Shown one piece after another: positions 1 to 7,169 of a DNA stretch of 24,955 nt; position 1 is the first letter of the stretch, and each line of letters opens with the position of its first letter. Both the position numbers and the translations under genes were made by a program. The DNA is from an uncultured Burkholderiales bacterium. GTDB lineage: Bacteria; Pseudomonadota; Gammaproteobacteria; Burkholderiales; Burkholderiaceae. The notes under the pieces are model-generated. The model worked only from the letters and a program-made list of their open reading frames with translations, did no database searches and was not told the DNA's origin. The stretch is taken from positions 1 to 24,955 of the forward strand of contig CAMLJY010000076.1 of NCBI GenBank assembly GCA_946480465.1, given 5' to 3'.

Positions 1-2
1 CA

Positions 3-305
3 CGTCCTCGACATCTGATCGAGTCCGTCAAGGACGGGGGTTCGCGGACAGTTACCGACGTCTTGCTGCAGGAGCGCGATTTCGAGCCGGCTGACCTGCG
101 CCGCGCAATCGAAGCGACGTTCCAGCGACGACAGACGGCGCTGCCCACAGGCGTACCCGCGGGGCTGAGCGACGCGTTTGCGGGCGACGTCAGCAAGCAG
201 GCCCAGTGGAAGGCCTTCCTCAAGAAGAACCGCCTCGACCCGACCGACTTCCCCGATCTCGTCACGCTGCTGCGATCCGGCCTGTATGCCGCAGGCGTCA
301 TCTGA
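3..305 (+). CDS. AbiEii/AbiGii-type nucleotidyltransferase toxin, C-terminal part (partial)
   Basis: The reading frame is open from the left edge to a TGA at 303-305, so the gene begins outside the window. The visible 100 residues resemble the C-terminal region of AbiEii/AbiGii-family (DUF1814) nucleotidyltransferases. These often end with a segment like AIRATFxRRxTPLP followed by a KQAQWxAFLxx stretch. Here the matching pieces are AIEATFQRRQTALP and SKQAQWKAFLKKNRL. Family members act as toxins of type IV-like toxin-antitoxin pairs, in which a nucleotidyltransferase is controlled by a DNA-binding antitoxin. The catalytic GGT and DxD motifs would lie upstream and cannot be checked. The 3' end overlaps the convergent primase-helicase gene by 8 nt. 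The family call rests on remembered similarity of the tail only. Confidence 0.6.
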   Translation, partial: RPRHLIESVKDGGSRTVTDVLLQERDFEPADLRRAIEATFQRRQTALPTGVPAGLSDAFAGDVSKQAQWKAFLKKNRLDPTDFPDLVTLLRSGLYAAGVI

Positions 306-2732
306 ACAGGTCCCCGGCGGGCATACGATCGTCGTCCACCATCCGGTATCCCATCGCGCGATAACCCACCTGCCGCTTGTTCCACATGCGCAGCAGCGCC
401 GGATGGCCACAATCCACGAAGTCGACGATGCGCACGTCGTCCTTGCCGGCGTGCTGCCGATGCAGGCGGCCCGCGTACTGCTGCAGCGTGCCCTTCCATG
501 AAATCGGCATGGCCAGCACCAGCGTATCCAGCGGCGGGTGATCGAAGCCCTCGCCCACCAGCTTGCCGGTCGCCAGCAGGATGCGAGGCGCTTCAGGCGG
601 CAGGGCTTGCAGGTCGGCCAACAGGGCTGCCCGCTGCTTGCGCGACATCCGCCCGTGCAGGCTGAGCGGTGCAGGTGTCGTGCCGTTCAGCGCGGCAGCG
701 ATGGCATCGAGGTGCTCTGTGCGCTCGGTCAGCACGAGCACCTTGCGTCCCGCCTCGACCACTGCGCGAACCTCTGCCGCGACAGCCTCGGTCCGAGCCG
801 CGTCGTTGGCCAGGAAGCGGAACACGTCCTGGATGCCCGCATCCGGCGGCAAGTCGATGCGGTCGAGCCGCTGCCGGGCCACCACTTCCAGGTCATGCGG
901 TGCGTCCGCCGGTCTTGTCGCGCTGTGGCGAATGGGACCGCACTGCATGAAGATGATCGGCTGCTGCCCGTCGCGACGAAGCGGCGTCGCCGTCAATCCG
1001 AGCACGAACTTCGCTCGCGCTCGCTTGAGGATGGCATCGAAGGACACCGCTCCCACGTGATGGCACTCGTCAACGATGATGTGGCCGTAGTTCTCGACGA
1101 GCGGATCGACCTCGCCTTGCCGCGAGACCGATTGCATGACCGCGATGTCGATCCTGCCGGTCGCCTTGCTCTTGCCACCACCGATCACGCCGACCAGGTC
1201 ACTGCCTGCGCTCCGGTTCACTTCCAGGAATGCCTTCAGGCGCTCCTGCCACTGCCGCAGCAGTTCGGTGCGGTGTACGAGCACGAGCGTGTTGACGCCT
1301 CTTCGCGCGATCATGGCGGCCGCGGTAACGGTCTTGCCGAACGCGGTAGGCGCGCAAAGGACACCGGCATCGTGGCGCAGCATGGCTGCGACTGCGGCGT
1401 CCTGGTCAGGACGCAGCGCACCGGCAAACGTGACGTCGAGCGGTTCGCCACAGGTGCGCTCGTCGCGCACATCGAGGCGAATCCCGCTGTCGCTCAACAG
1501 CGCTCTGGCCGCGTCGAGGCACCCGCGCGGAAGCGCAACGTGCAGCGGGTAGTTCTCTGCACAGCCGATGACGCGCGGCTTGTCCCACACCGAGAGCCGC
1601 ATGGCTTGGGCCTTGTAGAACTCCGGGTTCTGAAACGCCGCGAGACGAATCAGGCGGTTGGCCAGCGCTTGCGGCAGTTCGGACTTCTCGAAGTACAGGC
1701 CGTTGGCCAGCGTCATGGTCAGCGACTCGGGAAGCGGCCCTTGCAGCTTGCCTGACGCCGCCGCAGTGCGCTTCCACGGCGTCGCCAGGTCTTCGTCGTC
1801 GATGAAGGTGACATCCAGCGGATGCCCGCCGCTGGTCGCCCTCAGGATCGTCGGCTCGATGTCGTTCGGCGGCATCGGACGGATCGAAGCCAGGAACGCC
1901 CATTGGTCGGGGAACGGCTGTAGGTCGTCGTCGACGAACACGCTGTTTCCTCGCTCTCGCGGCGCCTTCTGCAGCGGCAGTGCAATGAGATTGCCGAAGC
2001 CGCCGACCCGTGAGCCCGCAGGGCCACGGCCCTGGCGGAAGGCATGGTGTCCTGGTTCGGAAAGAGCCTGTCGTACGACGCAAGCTTCAGCTGCCGGGTG
2101 CGCGCGCAGGTGTGGCTGATGATGGCCGTCCCCAGGCGACGCGCATCGCGTGCCGACACACGGGACGCGAAGAAGATCCAGGCGTGCGCGCCCTGCCCCG
2201 AGCGCGAGATCTCCACCGCCACCGGCACACCCAGCTCCCGGCACGACTGCGCGAAGGCACGAACGTCGTCCCGCCACTCGGCATCATCGAAGTCGACCGC
2301 CAGGAAGTGGCAGCTGTCGTCCTCCAGCAGCGGGTAGACGCCCACCGTGTGCTCGCCCGCCAGGTGGTCGTAGATCACCGAATCCGACAGCGGGACCAAC
2401 GACCGGTTGCCGCAGTCAGCGCACTTGATGCGCGGCTTCTCGCAGATGCCCGGTCGCCACTCGTTGGCACACGCGGGGCTGTAGCCCGACCTGCCCGACG
2501 TCTTGCTTTCCCACCGGATCGGGTAGACGTCAGTCCGTCCCCGGAAGAGCCGCCGGAACAGCGTGACCTTCTCCGCCGTTGTCAGCCTTGGCGGGTCCAC
2601 TTCCGTCGACTGCGTCGGAGCCGACGATGCCTTGCGCCGCCAGTCGATACCATGCGCCTCCAGCAGCGCGATCAGCCGGGCGTTTTCTGCGTGCAGCGCC
2701 GCGACGCCATCGGAGTCAGCCGCCCTGCCCAC
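298..2732 (-). pseudogene. TOTE-type primase-helicase (zinc ribbon, AEP primase, SF2 helicase), frameshifted
   Basis: Two overlapping minus-strand frames together make one protein of about 810 residues. The first (GTG start at 2732) carries a four-cysteine zinc ribbon (C88, C97, C104, C107). It then has an archaeo-eukaryotic primase core with the metal motif AVDFD (residues 145-149) and the SGQGAHAWIFF motif. After NQDTMP the frame is lost. The homologous continuation GGFGNLIALPLQ resumes in another frame at 2004 and runs through a superfamily 2 helicase. Its motifs are Walker A APTAFGKT, box II VDECHH, LTATP, and QYAGRLHRQHAG. This architecture matches the proteins called TOTE conflict-system primases, which are linked to mobile elements and conflict. 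The break coincides with a 36-nt segment (2005-2040) that relatives, as I remember them, lack. The GTG start lies inside the end of the upstream gene (17-nt overlap), suggesting translational coupling. A base-calling error could also explain the break. Confidence 0.8.
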
Positions 2733-3264
2733 GTCGAGCCCACAACTCGTTCACATCGTCACAGACGCCATAGCCGATGTCCTGACAACGCTGTCGCACG
2801 GCGTCCAGCCGGGCGAGGAACTCTGGCCGCTGCGACTCATCCAGCGCAACCACGGCCTTCAAGGCTTGTTCGAACATCCTCACCAGTGCGCCGAGATAGG
2901 CTTCATCGTCCATGGCGACATCGGCTGCGAAACCGGACGCCTGTTCGCAGAAGAACACCGTCAGCTCGGTCAGGCCGTGCGGCTGGCCGTCGGCCTTCCT
3001 GTAGTCGGCAATCGCCTTCTTCGCCTTGGCGACCGATGTGTCCTGGCCGCGGAACACGTCAGGCCAGAGCCAGCGCGAGATCGTGGTCTGGTAGGGCTTC
3101 AGCACCTCGCCGCCCACGCCGAAGCGCGTGTGCAGAAACGCCTGGTTCTCCTTGCCGGCGGCGTAGAGATCGTGCAGCAGCGCGAGCAGCGCGGAGCGAT
3201 CGAGTTCCGTGAGCTTCGCCTTGACGTCACTCCAGCTGGCGCCTGTTCGCTTGGTTGTCGGCAT
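2716..3264 (-). CDS. Uncharacterised protein coupled to the TOTE-type primase-helicase
   Basis: This 182-residue protein starts at the ATG at 3262-3264, with an AGGA ribosome binding site 6 nt upstream. The frame stays open much further upstream, but that part is antisense to the toxin gene and is not used. It is hydrophilic and mostly helical, with no signal peptide or membrane segment. The N-terminal half (SWSDVKAKLTELDRSALLAL onward) loosely recalls small domains of unknown function such as DUF6155; I am not certain of this. It contains no catalytic motif I recognise. It overlaps the primase-helicase start by 17 nt, so the two are probably made together. It is divergent from the HTH/toxin pair, and a palindromic operator lies over the shared control region. 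A role as accessory or regulatory partner of the primase-helicase is inferred from position only. Confidence 0.75.
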   Translation of the reverse strand: MPTTKRTGASWSDVKAKLTELDRSALLALLHDLYAAGKENQAFLHTRFGVGGEVLKPYQTTISRWLWPDVFRGQDTSVAKAKKAIADYRKADGQPHGLTELTVFFCEQASGFAADVAMDDEAYLGALVRMFEQALKAVVALDESQRPEFLARLDAVRQRCQDIGYGVCDDVNELWARRGQGG

Positions 3265-3295
3265 GCCGGTTCCTGACCGTTCAACATCCTTGAAA

Positions 3296-3313
3296 TGTCG
3301 AGTATATTCGACA
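3296..3313. promoter_or_regulatory. Palindromic operator in divergent control region
   Basis: TGTCGA and TCGACA form a perfect inverted repeat separated by the 6-nt spacer GTATAT. It lies between the divergent genes starting at 3264 (minus) and 3337 (plus). The spacer region contains TATATT on the plus strand and TATACT on the minus strand (3301-3306), both close to the -10 consensus. A protein bound here would block both promoters. The obvious candidate is the helix-turn-helix product of the plus-strand gene, as is usual for antitoxin autoregulation. Good -35 boxes are not evident. Confidence 0.65.
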
Positions 3314-3336
3314 CCCTTCATCGACATCGCTCCGAA

Positions 3337-3822
3337 ATGAACCTGCGTGAGCTTGGCGGCCTCGTGCGCTCCCGTCGAGAAAGCGTCGGCCTCTCGCAGG
3401 AGCGGCTTGCCCGCCTGTCTGGCCTGTCTCGCGCGACCATCAACCAGCTCGAAAACGGCACGCTGGTCGACCTCGGTGTCAGCAAGCTCGCCAATCTGAT
3501 GGACTTGCTCGGACTGCAGCTCGAGGCCAGCCCCCGCAAGGCGACATCGCGCCATGCGTTGCGGATGGCAAGTCGTACGGCCAGCGTGAGCTACCGGACG
3601 CCGATCAGCACGCGCCAACTCGCGGACGTGCTGACGACAGGGGAGCTTCCTCCCGATCGCATCGCCCACGTGTCGACCTTCCTCGATGAAGCGCCACTCC
3701 CTCTGGTCGTCTCGGCAGTCGAAGAAGCCGCCCGGAGCCGCGGCGTTCCCCCAAAGCGCATCTGGCAGCACCTCACGCATTGGGCGCACGAACTTCGATC
3801 GCCCAGGGCTGCGTGGACCTGA
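3337..3822 (+). CDS. XRE-family helix-turn-helix regulator, likely antitoxin
   Basis: The 161-residue protein has an N-terminal helix-turn-helix of the Cro/CI (XRE) type at about residues 18-45, with QERLARLSGLSRATINQLEN as the helix pair. A C-terminal region of about 90 residues follows, of a kind seen in regulators paired with AbiEii-type toxins. An in-frame ATG also exists at 3295, but it lies on the edge of the palindromic operator. I therefore prefer the ATG at 3337, where the HTH domain begins with the usual short lead. Neither start has a clear Shine-Dalgarno sequence. The toxin-like nucleotidyltransferase follows after 15 nt in the same direction, so the two form an operon. By family precedent the protein represses its own promoter and counteracts the toxin. 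Confidence 0.8.
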   Translation: MNLRELGGLVRSRRESVGLSQERLARLSGLSRATINQLENGTLVDLGVSKLANLMDLLGLQLEASPRKATSRHALRMASRTASVSYRTPISTRQLADVLTTGELPPDRIAHVSTFLDEAPLPLVVSAVEEAARSRGVPPKRIWQHLTHWAHELRSPRAAWT

Positions 3823-3837
3823 TCCGCAGCGTCCAGA

Positions 3838-4506
3838 ATGAGTAGCCAACCGCGCCGGCTCCCGGCCGGCCCTTGGAAGGGCTTGCTCGGCCATGCGCTT
3901 CGGCTGGTCGACGAGATCGCAAAGCATGGCGATCCTGATCCCTTCTGGACCTTCGGCGGGGGCACCGTGCTCATGCTGCGGTACGAACATCGACGCAGCA
4001 AGGACATCGACATCTTCGTGCCGGACCCGCAGTACCTGGGATACGTCTCGCCCCGGCTCAGCGACGTCGCGGAGAGCGTCGCGCGCGACTACGTGGAAGC
4101 CGCCGCCTTCGTGAAGCTCATCCGGGAGGAAGGCGAGATCGACTTCGTCGCCTCGGAGAACCTCACCAACAACCCGCATGAGACCTGGACGCTGCTTCGG
4201 CGCAGCGTACGCGTTGAAACGCCTGCCGAAATCGTCGCGAAGAAGCTCTGGCACCGCGGAGATCGGCTGAGCGCACGGGACCTGTTCGACTTGTCGCTGG
4301 TCATTGAGCGCGAGCCCGAGCCACTGCGAGCCGCAGCGCGTTTCCTCGTGCGGCATCGGGCGGCGTTCCTGCACCAGTTGGCCGAACGAACCGCTGTGCT
4401 CCGGGCACAGTTCGAGGCCATCGATGCGCTGAAGTACAAGCCGACATTCGACGATGCTGCTGCACGGGCAAAGAGCTTTCTCTTGAGCCTTCCGGAGCCG
4501 CGGTGA
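3838..4506 (+). CDS. AbiEii/AbiGii-family nucleotidyltransferase toxin
   Basis: The 222-residue protein has the nucleotidyltransferase signature of the DUF1814/AbiEii family. A GGGT motif at residues 40-43 is followed by RRSKDIDIF at about 52-60, where D56 and D58 are the expected metal-binding pair. A later acidic position in EGEIDFV could supply the third carboxylate. The segment TPAEIVAKKLWHRGDRLSARDLFDLS is typical of the family's central part. These enzymes transfer nucleotides to RNA or protein targets and arrest growth when the antitoxin is lost. The AbiE system protects against phage by abortive infection. The gene sits 15 nt after the HTH gene and has only a weak ribosome binding site, consistent with coupled, low-level translation. 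It appears intact. Confidence 0.85.
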   Translation: MSSQPRRLPAGPWKGLLGHALRLVDEIAKHGDPDPFWTFGGGTVLMLRYEHRRSKDIDIFVPDPQYLGYVSPRLSDVAESVARDYVEAAAFVKLIREEGEIDFVASENLTNNPHETWTLLRRSVRVETPAEIVAKKLWHRGDRLSARDLFDLSLVIEREPEPLRAAARFLVRHRAAFLHQLAERTAVLRAQFEAIDALKYKPTFDDAAARAKSFLLSLPEPR

Positions 4507-4538
4507 GGGGCAGACTCGCCGCATGCCGCTGTGCCGAA

Positions 4539-4592
4539 TTTGTGCCGTGACTTGCGAAAACCGACCCCGAAGCGGTCCACCTACGGCACAAA
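4539..4592. repeat. 10-bp perfect inverted repeat near island edge
   Basis: TTTGTGCCGT (4539-4548) and ACGGCACAAA (4583-4592) are perfect reverse complements 34 nt apart. They lie just after the toxin gene and about 80 nt before the tRNA-like attachment sequence. This could be a recombinase arm-binding site or a remnant of an integrase-proximal region. There is no run of T to suggest a terminator. Confidence 0.5.
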
Positions 4593-4670
4593 CCTCAAGC
4601 ACCACAGAACGCCGTTTTCTCCAGCCGCGACAAGCCCTTATCGCGCATTCTTGCGGCCGCTCACTTCGAC

Positions 4671-4712
4671 CGCTAATTCGTCGGCCCCTGGTTCGAGCCC
4701 AGGCCGGGGGGG
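4671..4712 (+). other. tRNA-Asn 3'-end-like sequence, probable attachment site
   Basis: The stretch includes CCTGG-TTCGAGC-CCAGG, a perfect T-arm (5-bp stem, 7-nt T-loop), followed by GCCGGGG in the acceptor-strand position. It strongly resembles the 3' half of betaproteobacterial tRNA-Asn as I remember it, including a core of about 18 identical bases around the T-arm and the TAAT of the anticodon loop. There is no 5' half, so this is not a functional tRNA gene. A duplicated tRNA 3' end is the usual signature of an integrative element end. The comparison is from memory and was not computed. Confidence 0.55.
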
Positions 4713-4721
4713 CGAACTCAA

Positions 4722-4762
4722 AGGGGTCAGGTTCTGGTCAGGTTCGCAAGGAGCTGACCCCT
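4722..4762. repeat. GGGGTCAG inverted-repeat element
   Basis: AGGGGTCAG (4722-4730) and CTGACCCCT (4754-4762) form a perfect 9-bp inverted repeat with a 23-nt spacer. The spacer overlaps a tandem pair of GGTCAGGTTC copies (4725-4734 and 4736-4745). Such GGGGTCAG/CTGACCCC hairpins recall small non-autonomous elements or transposon ends scattered in proteobacterial genomes. No transposase is next to it. Confidence 0.5.
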
Positions 4763-5372
4763 ACGTGCTTGGTGAGATCGCGCTTGTGTTGTGGATCGCA
4801 AGCTGTGCGGTCGCGAGCAGCATCGCAAGTGCTTCGCCCCCTCGTTGGACCACGGCGGAGCGCCGCTCATCCGCAACGCGCACCGGCAAGGCATCAGGAC
4901 ATGACTTGCTGCAAGTTCTTTGCCCCTCTTTACCCGCCGGGGCCGCTGTGGGTCCACTGGTCCGGCAACGCCGAGACCCCTTGATTCGGCGCGATCTGCG
5001 TGTGCAAAGCCAGCGCGCGGCCGGATGCTTGCGACATCGCCTCTCGCAGTGTCTGCGCCAGGATCTGCTCTGACTCTTGGCGCGCATCGGCAGGCCGCTG
5101 CTCGCCCTTGAGCCGGGCCGAGTCTTGGTCGTGTTCTGTGTACAGCAGGTCAAAGGCCGAGACCACAGGGGCGCGGTGGGCCTGTCCATCCGACTCGTCC
5201 AGCGACCATCCCCGCACCTTCGCCCCCCCGCGGTGACCGTCCCCACCCGATCCGGGGATTCGCAATGGGGGACGTTCCGCCTAACGTGCCCGCCGTTTTG
5301 CCTGCGCGTCCGCAGGATCTTCCTCGTCTGAAACTTGCTGGCCCATGCGGCCAGCGGCACTGGAGTTGCCCC
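4763..5372. other. Junction region with no convincing gene
   Basis: This stretch separates the presumed island end from the PEP-CTERM gene. It contains only the doubtful minus-strand ORF at 4930-5265 and a 7-bp hairpin at 5337-5355 (GCTGGCC, 5-nt loop, GGCCAGC) in the leader of the next gene. No RNA gene or clear promoter was recognised. The open frames have no family features I know. Decayed coding sequence is possible. Confidence 0.4.
4930..5265 (-). CDS. Doubtful small hypothetical protein
   Basis: An open frame of 111 codons ends with TAA at 4930-4932. The region from WSLDESDGQ onward is acidic and helix-prone, with EQRPADARQESEQILAQTL as a representative part. Its third codon positions are GC-rich but less so than in the confident genes nearby. 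No good ribosome binding site precedes the first ATG, the true start is unclear, and I recognise no domain. It could be a remnant of a longer gene or a chance frame in GC-rich DNA. Confidence 0.25.
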   Translation of the reverse strand: MRIPGSGGDGHRGGAKVRGWSLDESDGQAHRAPVVSAFDLLYTEHDQDSARLKGEQRPADARQESEQILAQTLREAMSQASGRALALHTQIAPNQGVSALPDQWTHSGPGG

Positions 5373-5993
5373 TTGATCAAACGTGCTATTGCTGCGTCCA
5401 TGCTCGCGGCCGGGATGGTGTCCGTCCAGGCGGCGGCGGTCTTCACGGATCGCGCCGCGTTCGAAGCGGCCCTGGCCGGCACCGTCGCCACTGAAACCTT
5501 CGACTGCGGCGGCTGCACCTTCTCGCACCTCGGTACCGGAACGATCAGCCACCACGGCGTGACCTACACCACCACCGGCGGCCACAACTTCCTGATCGGC
5601 ACCCACTACGGCCAGACGGTCAGCGGCACGGACTTCATGCAGGTCGAGAACAGCAACGCGACGCTGACCTTCGGCAGCGGCATCCGGGCGATCGGCATGG
5701 ACGTCGACAACCTGTTCACCGACTACACCTTCACCCTCAGCTTCGGCGGCGAATCGATCTCCGCCAGCAGCACCGCGGACGCGCACCGCTTCCTCGGCAT
5801 CATCGCCGACGATGCCTTCGCCGAGGCCACGCTCGCCACCACCGGCACCCTGGGCCTGCAGTTCGACAACCTGACCACCGCCACCGACGTCGCGCTGTCG
5901 GTGCCCGAACCCGGCAGTCTGGCGCTGGCACTGCCCTTGTTGGGCGCATTGGCCTTCAGCCGCCGCCGCTCGGCGAGCACCACCGCCCGCTAG
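5373..5993 (+). CDS. PEP-CTERM sorting domain protein
   Basis: I chose the TTG at 5373 because GGAG lies 7 nt upstream and the product then begins with an ideal signal peptide (MIKRAIAASMLAAGMVSVQA). The 206-residue protein ends with a PEP-CTERM tripartite signal: VPEP near residue 177, a hydrophobic segment (LALALPLLGALAF), and an arginine cluster (SRRRS). Proteins with this tail are exported, then processed by an exosortase and usually displayed at the cell surface or in exopolysaccharide. The mature part is rich in Gly, Thr, Ser and Phe and probably forms a beta-sandwich, as in many PEP-CTERM proteins. A CGGC pair (residues in DCGGCTF) could form a disulfide. No exosortase gene lies in the window, so its processing enzyme must be encoded elsewhere. 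Confidence 0.88.
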   Translation: MIKRAIAASMLAAGMVSVQAAAVFTDRAAFEAALAGTVATETFDCGGCTFSHLGTGTISHHGVTYTTTGGHNFLIGTHYGQTVSGTDFMQVENSNATLTFGSGIRAIGMDVDNLFTDYTFTLSFGGESISASSTADAHRFLGIIADDAFAEATLATTGTLGLQFDNLTTATDVALSVPEPGSLALALPLLGALAFSRRRSASTTAR

Positions 5994-6091
5994 GCAAGCC
6001 CTGGGCGGCGCATCCCGGCTCGACAAAGCTGACATCCCCTGGCAGGTTTGCGCGCCTACGCTGCGCGCACAACCTCATCCAAGAGATGTGC

Positions 6092-6562
6092 ATGAGCACC
6101 GCCCACGACTTCGATTTCTTCCACGGCCGCTGGACCGTCCGCCACCGCCGCCTGAAGGACCGCCTGGCCGGTTGCACCGAATGGGAGACCTTCGGCGGAA
6201 GCACCAGTGTGCAGCCCCTGCTGGGCGGCGCGGGCAACGTCGACGACAACGTGATCGAACTGCCCGCCGGCCCTTACCGTGCCGCCACGCTGCGCTCGTT
6301 CGACCCCGCCACGAAGCGGTGGGCCATCTGGTGGCTCGACGGGCGCTGCCCGCACACGGTCGACGTGCCGATGGTCGGCAGCTTCGAGGCCGGAATCGGC
6401 ACCTTCTTCGCGGACGACACCTTCCGCGGCCGGCCGATCAAGGTGCGCTTCCTGTGGTCGAACATCACGCCCTCGACCGCCCGCTGGGAACAGGCCTTCT
6501 CGCCCGATGGCGGGAAATCCTGGGAGACCAACTGGGAGATGGACTTCACGCGCGAGGGCTGA
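6092..6562 (+). CDS. DUF1579-like protein of unknown function
   Basis: The 156-residue protein starts at the ATG at 6092, with AAGAG 6 nt upstream; an ATG at 6086 overlaps that site and is less likely. It has no signal peptide. The opening HDFDFFHGRWTVRHRRLKDR, then WAIWWLD and WEQAFSPDGGKSWETNWEMDF, match the pattern of DUF1579-like proteins. That family is predicted to be a small beta-barrel with a conserved DFF(L)xGxW start. The biochemical function of these proteins is not established. The gene stands alone and is followed by a strong intrinsic terminator-like hairpin at 6618-6653. Confidence 0.75.
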   Translation: MSTAHDFDFFHGRWTVRHRRLKDRLAGCTEWETFGGSTSVQPLLGGAGNVDDNVIELPAGPYRAATLRSFDPATKRWAIWWLDGRCPHTVDVPMVGSFEAGIGTFFADDTFRGRPIKVRFLWSNITPSTARWEQAFSPDGGKSWETNWEMDFTREG

Positions 6563-6617
6563 TCCGGGGCAGGTCCCGGACCCGATCGCGCCAGCGGTCA
6601 CAATGCGGCTCCAGAAC

Positions 6618-6653
6618 AAGCACTCAGGCCTCTGGCCCAGGTGCTTTTTTTTT
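6618..6653 (+). terminator. Intrinsic terminator, possibly an attenuator
   Basis: AAGCAC (6618-6623) pairs with GTGCTT (6641-6646), with further GGCC pairing inside, and runs straight into nine T residues (6645-6653). It ends transcription from the DUF1579-like gene. It also lies only about 24 nt before the ATG at 6677 and just ahead of that gene's ribosome binding site, so it could attenuate read-through into it. Confidence 0.8.
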
Positions 6654-6676
6654 GCCAACCGAGAAGGAGCCTTCCC

Positions 6677-6967
6677 ATGAACGACGACCAGAACATGACA
6701 TCGGCTGAGCAGTCCGCGCGCGATGCGCTGGAAGCCCACGCCCTGGAAGGCAACATGAAGGCCGTGGCCGTGCTCGCGGAATCGGCCAGCCCGCAGCAGC
6801 AGGCAGAGCACATCCGCGGCGTGGTGGCGACCATGGCGCACTACTCGTCGGAAGCGACGGCCGCCACGCAGGCCCACGCATCCCAGTGGCGCGCCTGGGC
6901 GCTGGGCCTGATCGAAAAGCTGGAGGGTCCGGCGGCTCAACTGGCCGGGGAACCACCGCGCGCCTGA
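6677..6967 (+). CDS. Small hypothetical protein, 96 residues
   Basis: A strong AAGGAG ribosome binding site 7 nt upstream fixes the start at 6677. The product is Ala/Glu/Gln-rich and predicted to be almost wholly helical, with no signal peptide, cysteines or membrane segment. The part EHIRGVVATMAHYSSEATAA and the closing LGLIEKLEGPAAQLAGE suggest helical packing. I recognise no family. A terminator hairpin sits directly in its leader, and about 200 nt of featureless DNA follow before the convergent helicase gene ends. Its role is unknown. Confidence 0.7.
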   Translation: MNDDQNMTSAEQSARDALEAHALEGNMKAVAVLAESASPQQQAEHIRGVVATMAHYSSEATAATQAHASQWRAWALGLIEKLEGPAAQLAGEPPRA

Positions 6968-7169
6968 GTGCGCTCCGGAGCAGTTCACCCCGCAATTCGG
7001 CGCTGCCCCGGCCGGCACGGCCACGACTGGCGCGGACTGCGCGGCTGAACGGGCCTGCGGTGAGCGTGGCGCCGGCACCGGGGCCGCTTACCGCGCTGGC
7101 GGACCCAGATGCCAGTGAGGCAACGCATGTGCCGTGGGCCCGCGGCTCGGCTCGGTCCCCAACAGCGGC

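Noticed and set aside
3265..4605. Long N-terminal extension of the 182-residue minus-strand gene
   Set aside because: The extension is antisense to the HTH and toxin genes; a good ribosome binding site and ATG exist at 3264.
4671..4712. A functional tRNA gene
   Set aside because: Only the T-arm and acceptor-like 3' part is present. No D-arm or proper anticodon stem precedes it, and the 3' end differs from CCA.
4761..6035. Minus-strand frame of 424 codons across the PEP-CTERM gene
   Set aside because: Its N-terminal part is antisense to the PEP-CTERM protein, and its remainder has no coherent composition or start signal.
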